In this document: one piece after another, positions 44,081 to 53,083 of the stretch | Numbering within the stretch: the stretch's first letter is position 1 | How the letters are laid out: each line of letters starts with the position of its first letter | Assembly (NCBI GenBank): GCA_963705955.1 | Contig: CAVPLH010000001.1 | Location: forward strand, 62,001-126,000 | Reading direction: 5' to 3' | DNA: 64,000 nucleotides | Source: WHSW01 sp963705955 | GTDB taxonomy: Bacteria > Actinomycetota > Thermoleophilia > Solirubrobacterales > 70-9 | Translations under genes and position numbers: made by a program | The notes under the pieces: model-generated | What the model saw: the letters and a program-made list of their open reading frames with translations, nothing else | Told to the model about the DNA's origin: nothing | The model's database searches: none

Positions 44081-45439
44081 ATCGAGGTCATCGAGCCGGC
44101 GACCGAGGCGGTGATGGCCGAGGTCGGGCGGGCGGGCGTCGAGGAGACCGACGCCGCGGTCGCGGCGGCGAAGGCCGCGTTCCCTGCCTGGCGCGCCGTC
44201 GGCCCCGGCGACCGGGCGGCGCTGCTGCGCCGGCTCGCCGACCTGCTCGAGCAGAACTCCGATCGGCTCTCCACCCTCGAGGCCCGGAACGCCGGCAAGC
44301 CGATCGTCGATGCGCGCGGCGAGATCGGGATGGTGATCGAGTGCTTCCGCTACTACGCCGGGGCGCCCGAGCGCCTACTCGGGCGGACGATCCCGGTCGA
44401 CGGCGGGATCGACATGACCTTCCGCGAGCCGCTCGGGGTCGTCGGGTTGATCGTCCCCTGGAACTTCCCGCTCGTGATCTCGTCGTGGAAGGTCGCGCCG
44501 GCGCTCGCCGCGGGCAACACGCTCGTCCTCAAGCCGGCCGAGCTGACGCCGCTGACGGCGCTCGAGCTGGAGCGAATCGGGCTCGAGGCGGGCCTTCCGG
44601 AGGGAGTCCTCAACGTCGTCGCCGGCCCGGGGTCGGTTTGCGGCAGCCGATTGGTCGAGCACCCCGACGTCGCGAAGATCGCCTTCACGGGCTCGACCGA
44701 GGTCGGCCGGGGGATCGCCGCCGCCGCCGCGCAGACGATCAAGCGGGTGACCTTGGAGCTCGGCGGGAAGTCGGCCAACGTCGTCTTCGCCGATGCCGAC
44801 CTCGAGGCGGCGGCAAAGGCGGCGCCGTTTGCCGTCTTCGCCAACGCCGGCCAGGACTGCTGCGCACGCTCGCGGATCCTGGTCGAGCGGGCGGCGACCG
44901 ACGAGTTCATGGCCGCGCTCGAGGACGCGGTGAAGGGGATCCGCGTCGGAGACCCGCTCGACCCCGAGACGCAGATGGGACCGCTGATCTCGGCCGGCCA
45001 GCGTGAGACCGTCTCCTCCTACGTGCCCGACGGCGCGCCGGTCGCGATTCGCGGCTCGGCGCCGAAGGGGCCCGGGTACTGGTTCCCGCCGACCGTTCTC
45101 GCCCCGGTTTCGAACTCGGATCGCGCCGCGACCGAGGAGATCTTCGGCCCCGTCGCCTGCGTGATCCCGTTCGACGACGAGGAGGATGCGGTGCGGCTGG
45201 CCAACGAGACGATCTACGGGCTCTCGGGCTCGGTCTGGACCGGCGACGGAGCGCGTGCGCTGCGGATGGCGCGCGCCGTCGATACGGGGGTGGTCTCGAT
45301 CAACTCGAACAGCTCGGTGCGGGTGACGACGCCGTTCGGGGGTTTCAAGCAGTCGGGCGTCGGGCGCGAGCTGGGGCCCGACGCGCTCGATCACTACACC
45401 GATCTGAAGAACGTCTACTACGCGACCGGGGAGCGCTGA
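44078..45439 (+). CDS. Aldehyde dehydrogenase (ALDH superfamily)
   Basis: A 453-residue NAD(P)-dependent aldehyde dehydrogenase. Catalytic elements are VPWNFPLVISSWK (Asn), KRVTLELGGKSANVV (Glu) and AGQDCCARSRILVE (Cys). The N-terminus is slightly short, as in some gamma-aminobutyraldehyde and betaine-aldehyde dehydrogenases. The GTG at 44078 has GGGGGAG upstream. In this context it would oxidise the glutamylated aminoaldehyde, the PuuC step (inference). The stop overlaps the SDR start (TGATG). Confidence 0.94.
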   Translation: MIEVIEPATEAVMAEVGRAGVEETDAAVAAAKAAFPAWRAVGPGDRAALLRRLADLLEQNSDRLSTLEARNAGKPIVDARGEIGMVIECFRYYAGAPERLLGRTIPVDGGIDMTFREPLGVVGLIVPWNFPLVISSWKVAPALAAGNTLVLKPAELTPLTALELERIGLEAGLPEGVLNVVAGPGSVCGSRLVEHPDVAKIAFTGSTEVGRGIAAAAAQTIKRVTLELGGKSANVVFADADLEAAAKAAPFAVFANAGQDCCARSRILVERAATDEFMAALEDAVKGIRVGDPLDPETQMGPLISAGQRETVSSYVPDGAPVAIRGSAPKGPGYWFPPTVLAPVSNSDRAATEEIFGPVACVIPFDDEEDAVRLANETIYGLSGSVWTGDGARALRMARAVDTGVVSINSNSSVRVTTPFGGFKQSGVGRELGPDALDHYTDLKNVYYATGER

Positions 45440-46194
45440 TGGCAGGAAAGCTCGAGGGCAAGGTCTGCGTGATCACCGGGGCGGCGAGCGGGATCGGCGC
45501 CGAGTCGGCGCGCCTCTTCGGCTGGGAGGGAGCGCACGTCGTCGGAGTCGACCTGATCGAGGGATCGGAGGGCGAGGTCGCAATCGAGGCCGACGTGACC
45601 GACGAAGAACAGGTCCGGCGCATGTACGAGGACGTCCGCGAGCGGTTCGGCCGTATCGACGTCCTCTTCAACAACGCCGGGATCAACCCGAGCGACGACC
45701 GGTCCGTGCTCGAGACCGAGATCGACGCCTGGCAGCGGGTCCAGGACGTCAACCTGCGCTCCGTCTTTCTGTGCTGCAAGCACGGCATCCCGCATCTGCT
45801 CGAGACCGACGGCGGATCGGTGATCAACACCGCGTCGTTCGTCGCTGTGATGGGCGCCGCGGTCTCCCAGGTCTCCTATACGGCGTCGAAGGGCGCCGTG
45901 CTGGCGCTCTCGCGCGAGCTCGGGGTCGAGTTCGCACGCCGCGGCGTCCGGGTCAACGCCCTCTGCCCCGGTCCCGTCAACACGCCGCTGCTTCAGGACC
46001 TGTTCGCCAAGGACCCCGCGAAGGCCGCCCGGCGGCTCGTGCACCTGCCGATGGGCCGCTTCGCGGAGCCCGAGGAGATCGCCCAGGCGGCCGCCTTCCT
46101 GGCCTCGGACGAGTCGTCCTACATCACCGCCTCGACCTTCCTCGTCGACGGCGGCCTCTCCGGGGCCTACCTGACGCCGGAGACGGGCGAGTAG
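45439..46194 (+). CDS. Short-chain dehydrogenase/reductase
   Basis: A 251-residue classical SDR: cofactor loop TGAASGIG (residues 14-21), NNAG near 85, catalytic Tyr/Lys in SYTASKGAV, and FLVDGGLSGAYLTPE at the end. Asp at the end of the second strand (VVGVDLI) favours NAD over NADP. Coupled to the aldehyde dehydrogenase by a TGATG overlap. Substrate unknown; likely an alcohol or keto intermediate of the same pathway. Confidence 0.93.
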   Translation: MAGKLEGKVCVITGAASGIGAESARLFGWEGAHVVGVDLIEGSEGEVAIEADVTDEEQVRRMYEDVRERFGRIDVLFNNAGINPSDDRSVLETEIDAWQRVQDVNLRSVFLCCKHGIPHLLETDGGSVINTASFVAVMGAAVSQVSYTASKGAVLALSRELGVEFARRGVRVNALCPGPVNTPLLQDLFAKDPAKAARRLVHLPMGRFAEPEEIAQAAAFLASDESSYITASTFLVDGGLSGAYLTPETGE

Positions 46195-46264
46195 CCTTTC
46201 GGCAATCGACGCGAATAGCCTCTCACCAGACTCTTACCGGGGGGTAGGAATATCGGGCCAGGGA

Positions 46265-46960
46265 GTGAAAGCAGACGAGGAAAGGCCGCGGGTTCTCGTC
46301 GTCGACGACGAGCCACCGATGCGTACGGCACTGACGCGGGCGCTGGAGCTGGGCGGCTTCGAAGTCTCGCTCGCCGCCAACGGTGAGGAGGGCCTCGGCG
46401 GCGCCCGGAGCCTCGCCCCCGACCTGATCGTCCTCGACGTGATGATGCCGCGACTCGACGGGATCGAGGTCTGCCGGCGGCTTCGCGACCGGGGCGACCG
46501 TACGCCCGTCCTGATGCTCACCGCCCGCGACGCGGTCGCCGACCGCGTCGACGGACTGGAGGCCGGGGCCGACGACTACCTGGTGAAGCCGTTCGCGCTC
46601 GAGGAGCTTCTGGCGCGGATTCGCGCCCTGCTGCGGCGCACCGGGATCGCCGAGGGCGACCAGCCGCTGAGCTTTGCCGACCTGCGTCTCGACCCGGTCG
46701 CGCACCGGATCGAACGCAGCGGGCGCGAGCTCGAGCTGACCCGGACCGAGTACCTGCTGCTCGAGCTCTTCCTCGAGAACCCGCGCCGCGTCCTGACCCG
46801 AGAGTTGATCTTCGAGCGTGTCTGGGGGTATGACTTCGGGCCGCGATCGAAGGCACTCGACGTCTATATCGGCTACCTGCGGCGCAAGACCGAGGCCGGC
46901 GGCGAATCGCGCCTGATCCACACGGTGCGCGGGTTCGGCTACGTGCTGCGAGAACGATGA
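46265..46960 (+). CDS. OmpR/MprA-type response regulator
   Basis: A 231-residue regulator. The receiver domain has the phosphorylated Asp58 in LIVLDVMMPRLDG and switch Lys in DDYLVKPFALEE. A C-terminal winged helix contains LTRTEYLLLELFLENPRRVL and KALDVYIGYLRRKTE. The start is the GTG at 46265. The stop overlaps the ATG of the kinase gene, so both are made together. Closest in layout to MprA/TcrR of actinobacteria. Confidence 0.95.
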   Translation: MKADEERPRVLVVDDEPPMRTALTRALELGGFEVSLAANGEEGLGGARSLAPDLIVLDVMMPRLDGIEVCRRLRDRGDRTPVLMLTARDAVADRVDGLEAGADDYLVKPFALEELLARIRALLRRTGIAEGDQPLSFADLRLDPVAHRIERSGRELELTRTEYLLLELFLENPRRVLTRELIFERVWGYDFGPRSKALDVYIGYLRRKTEAGGESRLIHTVRGFGYVLRER

Positions 46961-48545
46961 GCTTCCGGCGCCGTGTGATCCTCTACTCGGCGCTCGCGGT
47001 CACCGCCGCGATCGTGCTCGCCTCGGTGGTCGTCTTCCTGCTGGTCCGAGACGAGCTTCGCGACCGGGTCGACTCCGAGCTGCGGCACGACGTCGCGGTT
47101 ACCTTCGAGCTCCCGATCCTCAGCCACGGCGCGCTCGCCCCGGTGGTGATCGGCGGGGCCCAGCAGTCCCGCGGGACGGCAGCAGGCTCGGGGCGCGGCG
47201 GTTCCGACGCGGAATCGCGCAAGCCCGGGTCGGGGGGCGCCGCGCAAGCCTCGGGTCGCGGCGCCGACAACGCCGGCCGCGGTCAGTCCGGCGGCGGCAA
47301 ATCCGGCGGCGGCGCAAATCCGGCGGCGGCGCCAAATCCGGCGGCGACAACGGGTTGGTGCTGCCCACAGGCCCGCTCGGCGGCCCCACCGTCTATGCGC
47401 AACTCGTCGACGCGAGCGGCAAGGTCACCGCGCCGTCGGGGCAGAAGCGATCGCTTCCGGCCACCCCCACGGCGCAGGCCGTCGCGGCCGGCAAGCGCGA
47501 TCCGTTCTTCTCCGACGCATCGGTCGGCGGCGACCCCCTCCGCATCTACACGGCGCAGGTGAAGCCCGGCCAGGCGATCCAGGTGGCTCGCCCGCTGAGC
47601 GAGGTGGACGACGCGCTCGACCGTCTGGCGCTGATCCTCGCCGCGGTCAGCATCGGCGGCGTGGTGCTCGCCGTCGCGCTCGGCGTGCTCGTCTCGCGGG
47701 CCGCGCTGGCGCCCGTCCGCCGGCTCAGCCGGGCGGCGCGCGAGGTCGCCGCGACCCACGACCTGAGCCGCAGGATCGAGCCCCGTCGCGACGACGAGCT
47801 CGGCGGTCTCGCGAGCAGCTTCAACACGATGCTGATCGCGCTCGAGGGCTCGCTCGACGCCCAGCGCCGGCTGGTCAGCGACGCGTCGCACGAGCTTCGC
47901 ACCCCGCTGGCGAGCGCCCGGACCAACATCGAGGTCCTGGCGCGCTCGGAGCAGATGCCGCTCGAGCAGCGCGAGCGCCTGCTCGCCGACGTGATCGGAC
48001 AGCTCGACGAGCTCACCGTGCTGGTCTCGGACCTGGTCGACCTCGCCCGCGAGGTCGAGGCCGAGGACGAGACGGTCGGTGCGCTGCGCCTCGACCGCGT
48101 GGTGTCGAACGCGGTCGCCCGGACCCGGGTCACCGCGCCCGCGAGCCGGATCGCGCTCGAGTCCGAGCCGTGCCTCGTGCAGGGAGCCGAGGGGGAGATC
48201 GAGCGTGCGGTCGCGAACCTGCTCGACAACGCGGTCAAGTGGAGTCCGGCGGACGCGACGATCGAGGTCCGCGTCACCGCCGACGGTCTGGTCGAGGTCC
48301 GCGATCACGGCCCCGGGATCGCCGGGCCGGACCTCGCCCGGGTCTTCGACCGCTTCTACAGGTCCGAGGAGGCCCGAGGGCTCCCCGGCTCGGGGCTCGG
48401 CCTGGCGATCGTGAGGCGGGTGGCGGAATCGCACGGCGGCGACGTCGAGGCCGACAACGACCCGGGGGGTGGAGCGGTGCTGAGGATGCGGCTTCCGACG
48501 CTCGAGCAGCGACCGATCCGCGACCCGGATCCCGTCCTCGGGTGA
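46957..48545 (+). CDS. Sensor histidine kinase, MprB-like (one frameshift)
   Basis: About 530 residues: first membrane helix at 10-32, extracytoplasmic region with a long Gly/Ser/Lys linker, second helix near 47640, HAMP domain, phosphoacceptor in LVSDASHELRTPLASAR, N-box ANLLDNAVKWS, G-boxes VRDHGPGIAGPDL and LPGSGLGLAIVRR. The frameshift is in the linker repeat: unit 1 (47299-47315) is 17 nt, unit 2 is 18 nt. Adding the missing base restores KSGGGA, KSGGGA, KSGGD and the full kinase. It pairs with the regulator just upstream. Signal unknown. Confidence 0.9.
47299..47349 (+). repeat. KSGGG-coding repeats in the kinase linker
   Basis: AAATCCGGCGGCG begins at 47299, 47316 and 47334. The first spacing is 17 nt and the second 18 nt, so one base is missing from the first unit. 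This explains the break in the reading frame. Confidence 0.8.
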
Positions 48546-48551
48546 CGAGCC

Positions 48552-48803
48552 GTGGAGGTGAGTTGCTCGGTGAGGCTCAAGTTCGCCTCCGACCGGCGCC
48601 ACCTCGACGAGATGCTGCACGCGATCGTCGCCGACCGGGAACTCGCCTACGAGATCTACGACTCGCCGAAGCTCGGACCGCTCGGACTGCCGATCTCGAC
48701 CTCGGTCCGTTTCACCGCCGAGCGCGGTACGGCGGAGGAGCTGGCGAGCCTGGTGGGTGACGCGATCGATCAGGCCGCATTGGCAGATCGCTTCGAGCGC
48801 TGA
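48552..48803 (+). CDS. Small protein of unknown function
   Basis: An 83-residue soluble protein with a GTG start (VEVSCSVRLKFASDRRHLDE), a helix DEMLHAIVADRELAYEIY and a C-terminal helix EELASLVGDAIDQAALADRF. It lies 6 nt after the histidine kinase and is probably co-transcribed, but nothing in it suggests a signalling role. Confidence 0.6.
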   Translation: MEVSCSVRLKFASDRRHLDEMLHAIVADRELAYEIYDSPKLGPLGLPISTSVRFTAERGTAEELASLVGDAIDQAALADRFER

Positions 48804-48883
48804 GCGTCTGAGCGCGATCGAGCTCGCCGCCGCGGCGACCGCGGCGACCGCGGAGACCTGCGAACCTGCCCCGCGGGAAGCTG

Positions 48884-49792
48884 ATGGGCGACGCCGAGAC
48901 CTCCTACGAGACGGTCCTCTACGCGGTCGACGGGCCGATCGCGACGATCACGCTCAACCGTCCCGAATCCCTGAACACGATCGTCCCGCCGATGCCCGAC
49001 GAGGTCGAGTCGACCGTCCACCGCGCGATCCGCGACCCGGAGGTGAGGGTGATCGTGATCCGCGGAGCGGGACGCGCCTTCTGTGCCGGCTACGACTTCA
49101 GCGAGGGGTTTCGTCACTGGGGCGAGCTCGTCAACACGGAGGGCGAGTGGAACCCCGGCAAGGACTTCGTCGGCACCACCTCCCAGGCTCTGGCGCCGAC
49201 ACAGAAGTTCATGAGCGTCTGGCGGTCGCCGAAGCCTGTGATCGCGCAGGTCCATGGCTGGTGCGTCGGCGGCGGCAGCGACTTCGCGCTCTGCGCCGAC
49301 CTCGTGATCGCCGCCGAGGACGCCCAGATCGGTACCCCCTACTCGCGCCTCTGGGGCGCCTACCTCTCGGGCATGTGGATCTACCGGCTCGGGCTCACGA
49401 AGGCCAAGGAGCACGCCCTGACCGGCAGGCCTCTCTCCGGCCGCCGCGCCGCCGAGGTCGAGCTGATCAACGAGGCCGTCCCGTTCGAACGCCTGGAATC
49501 GACCGTGCGCGCCCGCGCCGACCAACTCGCCACGCTTCCGCTTCCCCAGCTCGCCGCGATGAAGCTGATCGTCAACCAGGCCTACGAGAACATGGGCCTC
49601 GCCTCGACCCAGACCCTCGGCTCCGTCCTCGACGGGATGATGCGCAACATCCCCGAGGCAAAGCGCTGGATCGAACGGGCCGCCGAGGAGGGTGTCCACG
49701 CGCTCGTCGCCGAACGCGATCGGCCGTTCGGCGACTACAGCCAGGCACCGCCCGAGAGCCGGCCGAACCCGGAGAACGTCATCCGTCCCTGA
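48884..49792 (+). CDS. Enoyl-CoA hydratase/isomerase (crotonase) family protein
   Basis: A 302-residue crotonase. The oxyanion-hole segments RGAGRAFCAGYDFSEG and VHGWCVGGGSDFALC are clear, as is the N-terminal VDGPIATITLNRPES. It has a somewhat longer C-terminal helix region (AKRWIERAAEEGVHALVAER). The ATG follows GGGAAG. Convergent with the CoA-transferase gene, with a terminator hairpin between. Exact substrate not determined. Confidence 0.92.
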   Translation: MGDAETSYETVLYAVDGPIATITLNRPESLNTIVPPMPDEVESTVHRAIRDPEVRVIVIRGAGRAFCAGYDFSEGFRHWGELVNTEGEWNPGKDFVGTTSQALAPTQKFMSVWRSPKPVIAQVHGWCVGGGSDFALCADLVIAAEDAQIGTPYSRLWGAYLSGMWIYRLGLTKAKEHALTGRPLSGRRAAEVELINEAVPFERLESTVRARADQLATLPLPQLAAMKLIVNQAYENMGLASTQTLGSVLDGMMRNIPEAKRWIERAAEEGVHALVAERDRPFGDYSQAPPESRPNPENVIRP

Positions 49793-49797
49793 GCGGC

Positions 49798-49818
49798 GGG
49801 CGCCGGAAGCCGGCGCTC
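49798..49818. terminator. Bidirectional terminator-like hairpin
   Basis: GCGCCGG/CCGGCGC with an AAG loop, extended by a G-T and a G-C pair, lies between the convergent crotonase stop (49792) and CoA-transferase stop (49817). No U-run. Confidence 0.55.
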
Positions 49819-51046
49819 ACGCCGTCACCGCAGTCGGCCCCGCGACCACCCCCTCGTCGTGGAGGCGTCCGATCTCGGCCTCGCTGAGCGCCAGGAGCTC
49901 GGCGAGGATCTCGTCGGTGTGCTCGCCGAGCATCGGCGCCGGGGTGGCGGGCAGCCGCCCGTGCTCGGAGAAGTGAAGCGGAGATCCGGCCATCAGATAG
50001 CTGCCGATCCCGGGTTGCTCGACCTGCTCGAACATCGGGTTCTCGGCCGAGCAGCGGGGATCCTCGTCGACGAGTTGCATGAACGTCTGGTAGGGACCCC
50101 AGCAGACCCCGTGGCGGTCGAAGATCTCGCCGATCTCCTCGAGCGTGTGGGTGATCGTCCACGGCTTCAGGATCGCCCCGAGGACCTCGCGGGCGGCGAA
50201 CCGATCGCCCTCCTTGGAGAGGTCCACGTCGAGCTGTTGCTCGACCAGCTCGAACGCCGCATGCAGCTCCGTCGCCTCGACGAGCGCCGTCCATTGCGAT
50301 GGCGTCAGCGCGACGACCATCACGCGGCGCCCGTCGGCGGTCAGGAAGTCGCGCCCGAAGGCACCGTAGAGGTAGTTGCCCTCCTTCTGGCGCTCTCGCC
50401 GGCAAAGTTGCGCCTCGGCGATCTTGCCGAGGTTGCCGACCATCGCGAAGGCGACATCCGAGAGCGCGACCTTGACCAGCTGCCCTTCGCCGGTTCGGGT
50501 GCGGTGGCGCTCCGCGGCGAGGACGCCGGCCGCCGCGAGCGTCCCTGTGATCGCGTCCCAGGCGGGAAGCAGGTGGTTGAAAGGGACCCCCAGGTTCCGG
50601 GGCCCGGTCGCCCACGGGAAGCCGGTCGCCGGGTTGACGGTGTAGTCGACGGCCGAGCTGCCGTCGTGGTTGCCGGTGATCGCCGCCATGATCAGGTCGT
50701 CGCGGTGCTCGCGCAGCGCCTCGTAGGAAAGCCACCCGCGGGCCGGGAAGTTGGTCAGCAGGATCCCCGAGTCCTCGCCGGGCTCGGCGATCAGCGCGGT
50801 GAGGAGCTCCTTGCCGCGGTCCGACCGCAGATCGACCTGGATCGAGCGCTTGCCCTTGTTGAGCCCGGCCCAGAACAGGCTCTGGCCGTCCGAGGTCACC
50901 GGCCAGCGGTTGCGGTCGAGTCCCCCGCCGATCTGGTCGAAGCGGATCACATCGGCGCCGAGCTGAGCCAGGGTCATGCCGCCGAGCGGCGCGGCGACGT
51001 AGGCCGACCCCTCGATCACACGCAGGCCGTCGAGAATGCCGGCCAT
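49817..51046 (-). CDS. CaiB/BaiF-type (family III) CoA-transferase
   Basis: A 409-residue family III CoA-transferase: MAGILDGLRVIEGSAYVAAP at the start, LGADVIRFDQIGGGLDRNRW, NKGKRSIQVDLRSDRGKELL, and the catalytic Asp in the region HLLPAWDAITGTLAAAG. With the MaoC-like hydratase immediately upstream and the CitE-like lyase divergent, it resembles mesaconate or itaconate CoA-transferases. The start overlaps the stop of a 20-codon frame that has its own strong ribosome site. Confidence 0.93.
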   Translation of the reverse strand: MAGILDGLRVIEGSAYVAAPLGGMTLAQLGADVIRFDQIGGGLDRNRWPVTSDGQSLFWAGLNKGKRSIQVDLRSDRGKELLTALIAEPGEDSGILLTNFPARGWLSYEALREHRDDLIMAAITGNHDGSSAVDYTVNPATGFPWATGPRNLGVPFNHLLPAWDAITGTLAAAGVLAAERHRTRTGEGQLVKVALSDVAFAMVGNLGKIAEAQLCRRERQKEGNYLYGAFGRDFLTADGRRVMVVALTPSQWTALVEATELHAAFELVEQQLDVDLSKEGDRFAAREVLGAILKPWTITHTLEEIGEIFDRHGVCWGPYQTFMQLVDEDPRCSAENPMFEQVEQPGIGSYLMAGSPLHFSEHGRLPATPAPMLGEHTDEILAELLALSEAEIGRLHDEGVVAGPTAVTA

Positions 51047-51108
51047 CAGACGACCGATCCGATCAGCGGGTCCGTGATCGAGGGGCGTGGGGTCGTGGGA
51101 TCGGTCAT
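51046..51108 (-). CDS. 20-codon ORF coupled to the CoA-transferase gene
   Basis: An ATG at 51108 has GGAGG 5 nt upstream, directly after the hydratase stop. The frame MTDPTTPRPSITDPLIGSVV ends with a TGA that overlaps the CoA-transferase ATG (TGATG). The CoA-transferase has no other ribosome site. The small frame may serve to bring ribosomes to it by re-initiation. It could also be the relic of an N-terminal extension. Confidence 0.4.
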   Translation of the reverse strand: MTDPTTPRPSITDPLIGSVV

Positions 51109-51120
51109 CGGGTCCTCCAG

Positions 51121-52137
51121 TCAGGCGAGGACTGCGGCGAACTCCCAATCGAGCACCTGCTCGGGCGGTTCGCCGGTCCCTCGGTCGGCATGAACGATGG
51201 CGCGTAGGTCCGCGAGCGTCGCGTCGGCGTGCACGAGCGGCGACGTCCTGACAACGGCCACCTCGGTGCTCAGGACGTCGCCCTCGAAGACGGGCGCCGA
51301 GTGCTGACAGCTTCGCCAGGCGACGATCGTCGCCAGCGCGGGGAACGCGAGCGCGGCGTGCGCGGCCGCGATCGAGATCGTCTGGCCGCCGTAGACGAGG
51401 CGGCGTCCGTGAGCCCCGGCGGCGCCGTCACGATGCGTCATCGCGACGTTCAGGGTGAGCCGCGCCAGTTCCGGCGCGGTCGTCACCGTCTCGCGTCCCT
51501 CGATCGCGTGGACCGTCCCGGGCTCGAGCGCCGTTGCGCGATCGCCGACCCGGGTGCGAATCGCCGCGTAGTCCCAGTCGGGGACCGCCGCCCGAACCCG
51601 CTCGGGGTCGAGCCGCTTGGAGATCTCGTCGAAGCCGTCGGCGTGCCCGGTTGCGACGCTCGGGTCGCGGAGCGGGATCATCGGGCAACGATAGAAGTCG
51701 AGCACCGGCTCGCCGCGCTGGTTGTCGGTCTGGATCCGCAGCACCGCGAGCCCCGAGGCGCTGCCGTCGGCGCGCGCCTGGTTCTGCTTCAGCGCGACGA
51801 TCTCGGTCCGGGTGCGCAGGGTGTCGCCGCGAAAGACCGGGCGGAGCAGGACGAGGCCACGATAGAAGAGGTTGCCGAGCACCCGCTGGGTCGGAACGGT
51901 GGACTGCCCGATCGCCACGTCGCAGACCAGGTTCGGGTGGACCAATGCGTCCTCGGACCCGGTTACGGCCCGGCTCAGGGGAGCGTCGAGCGGCAGCAGC
52001 AGCCGGTCGCCGGCGATCGCCTGATGGATCGCCGCGTGCCCCCAGGTCAGGGTCAGCCCGGGCGCGTCGAAGACCTGGCCACGGTCCAGGTCCTCGAAGT
52101 AGGGGCCACCCACGGTGACCCTCCGGCCCTCTTTCAC
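51121..52137 (-). CDS. MaoC-like double-hotdog hydratase (mesaconyl/itaconyl-CoA hydratase type)
   Basis: A 338-residue protein with two hotdog halves: N-terminal GPYFEDLDRGQVFDAPGLTL and C-terminal HGRRLVYGGQTISIAAAHAA. The size and N-terminus match the beta-methylmalyl-CoA dehydratase/mesaconyl-CoA hydratase family. The start is a GTG at 52137, with GGGAGG about 12 nt upstream. It is divergent from the CitE-like lyase with a 61-bp gap and coupled to the CoA-transferase. Together these suggest C5 dicarboxylate CoA-ester chemistry (inference). Confidence 0.9.
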   Translation of the reverse strand: MKEGRRVTVGGPYFEDLDRGQVFDAPGLTLTWGHAAIHQAIAGDRLLLPLDAPLSRAVTGSEDALVHPNLVCDVAIGQSTVPTQRVLGNLFYRGLVLLRPVFRGDTLRTRTEIVALKQNQARADGSASGLAVLRIQTDNQRGEPVLDFYRCPMIPLRDPSVATGHADGFDEISKRLDPERVRAAVPDWDYAAIRTRVGDRATALEPGTVHAIEGRETVTTAPELARLTLNVAMTHRDGAAGAHGRRLVYGGQTISIAAAHAALAFPALATIVAWRSCQHSAPVFEGDVLSTEVAVVRTSPLVHADATLADLRAIVHADRGTGEPPEQVLDWEFAAVLA

Positions 52138-52198
52138 AACGACGCGCCTCCCGAGTTAGCGGCAATCGAGACTAACCGAGGACGTATGCTCATGCCGG

Positions 52199-53083
52199 AT
52201 GAGGCCCCGGCGCTCCTGCCTTTCGGTACCGGCTCGCCCCACCCGAAAGCTCGCGAAGGCTTCGGAGCTGGTGGCCGACGAGATCGTCGTCGACCTCGAG
52301 GATTCCGTGCCGGTGGAGCAGAAGGAGGAGGCCCGCGACGCGGTCGCCGAGGCGCTGGCGCAGGGGAAATGGGCCTCCGCAACGATCAGCGTCCGAATCA
52401 ACGGCACGGCAACGCCCTGGTTCGAGGACGACGCACGAGCGGTCGCCGCGGCCGGTCGGCGGCTCGACTCGGTCGTCGTTCCGAAGGCCGAGACGCCCGC
52501 CGACCTGCAACGGGCCGACGCGCTGCTCTCCGAGGCGGGGCGGGCGGCGGGCCGCGACCGGCCGATCGGACTCCAGGCCCTGATCGAGTCCGCGATCGGG
52601 CTGCGCGACGTGAACGCGATCGCCGAGGCGACCCCGCGGCTCGAGGCCCTGATCCTGGGGCCTGCCGACATGAGCGTCTCGCTCGGATTCGCCTCGCCCG
52701 AGGAGGGGCCCCGCTGGAACTTCGTCCGCGGCGCAGTGCTCGTCGCCGCTCGCGCCGCCGGGATCCAGGCGATCGACGGCCCCTGTCTCGAGATCGGCGA
52801 CCCCGAGCGCCTGCGCGCCTCTGCGGCGCGGGCGCGTGAGCTCGGCTTCGATGGAAAGTGGGCGCTTCACCCCGATCAGATCGAGCCGCTGAACGTAGCG
52901 TTCTCTCCCAGCCCCGAGGAAGCCGGGCACGCCCGGGCGATCCTCGCCGCGCTCGCGCACACCGGTGACGGAGCCGTGATGCTCGACGGGGAGATGATCG
53001 ACGAGGCGAGCCGCAAGCGGGCCGAAGCGCTGCTCGCTCGAGCGACCGCCGCGAAGACGCCGGGGACGGGATCCGACGAATGA
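52199..53083 (+). CDS. HpcH/HpaI or CitE-like CoA-ester lyase
   Basis: A 294-residue TIM-barrel lyase: RRSCLSVPARPTRKLAKASE at the start, EIVVDLEDSVPVEQKEEARD with the metal-binding acidic residues, SVRINGTATPWFEDD, VVVPKAETPADL and ILGPADMSVSLGF. Family members split malyl-, methylmalyl- or citramalyl-CoA into acetyl-/propionyl-CoA plus glyoxylate or pyruvate. Citramalyl-CoA lyase would fit the neighbouring hydratase and CoA-transferase, and would feed pyruvate to the PPDK gene that overlaps it (ATGA). Confidence 0.92.
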   Translation: MRPRRSCLSVPARPTRKLAKASELVADEIVVDLEDSVPVEQKEEARDAVAEALAQGKWASATISVRINGTATPWFEDDARAVAAAGRRLDSVVVPKAETPADLQRADALLSEAGRAAGRDRPIGLQALIESAIGLRDVNAIAEATPRLEALILGPADMSVSLGFASPEEGPRWNFVRGAVLVAARAAGIQAIDGPCLEIGDPERLRASAARARELGFDGKWALHPDQIEPLNVAFSPSPEEAGHARAILAALAHTGDGAVMLDGEMIDEASRKRAEALLARATAAKTPGTGSDE

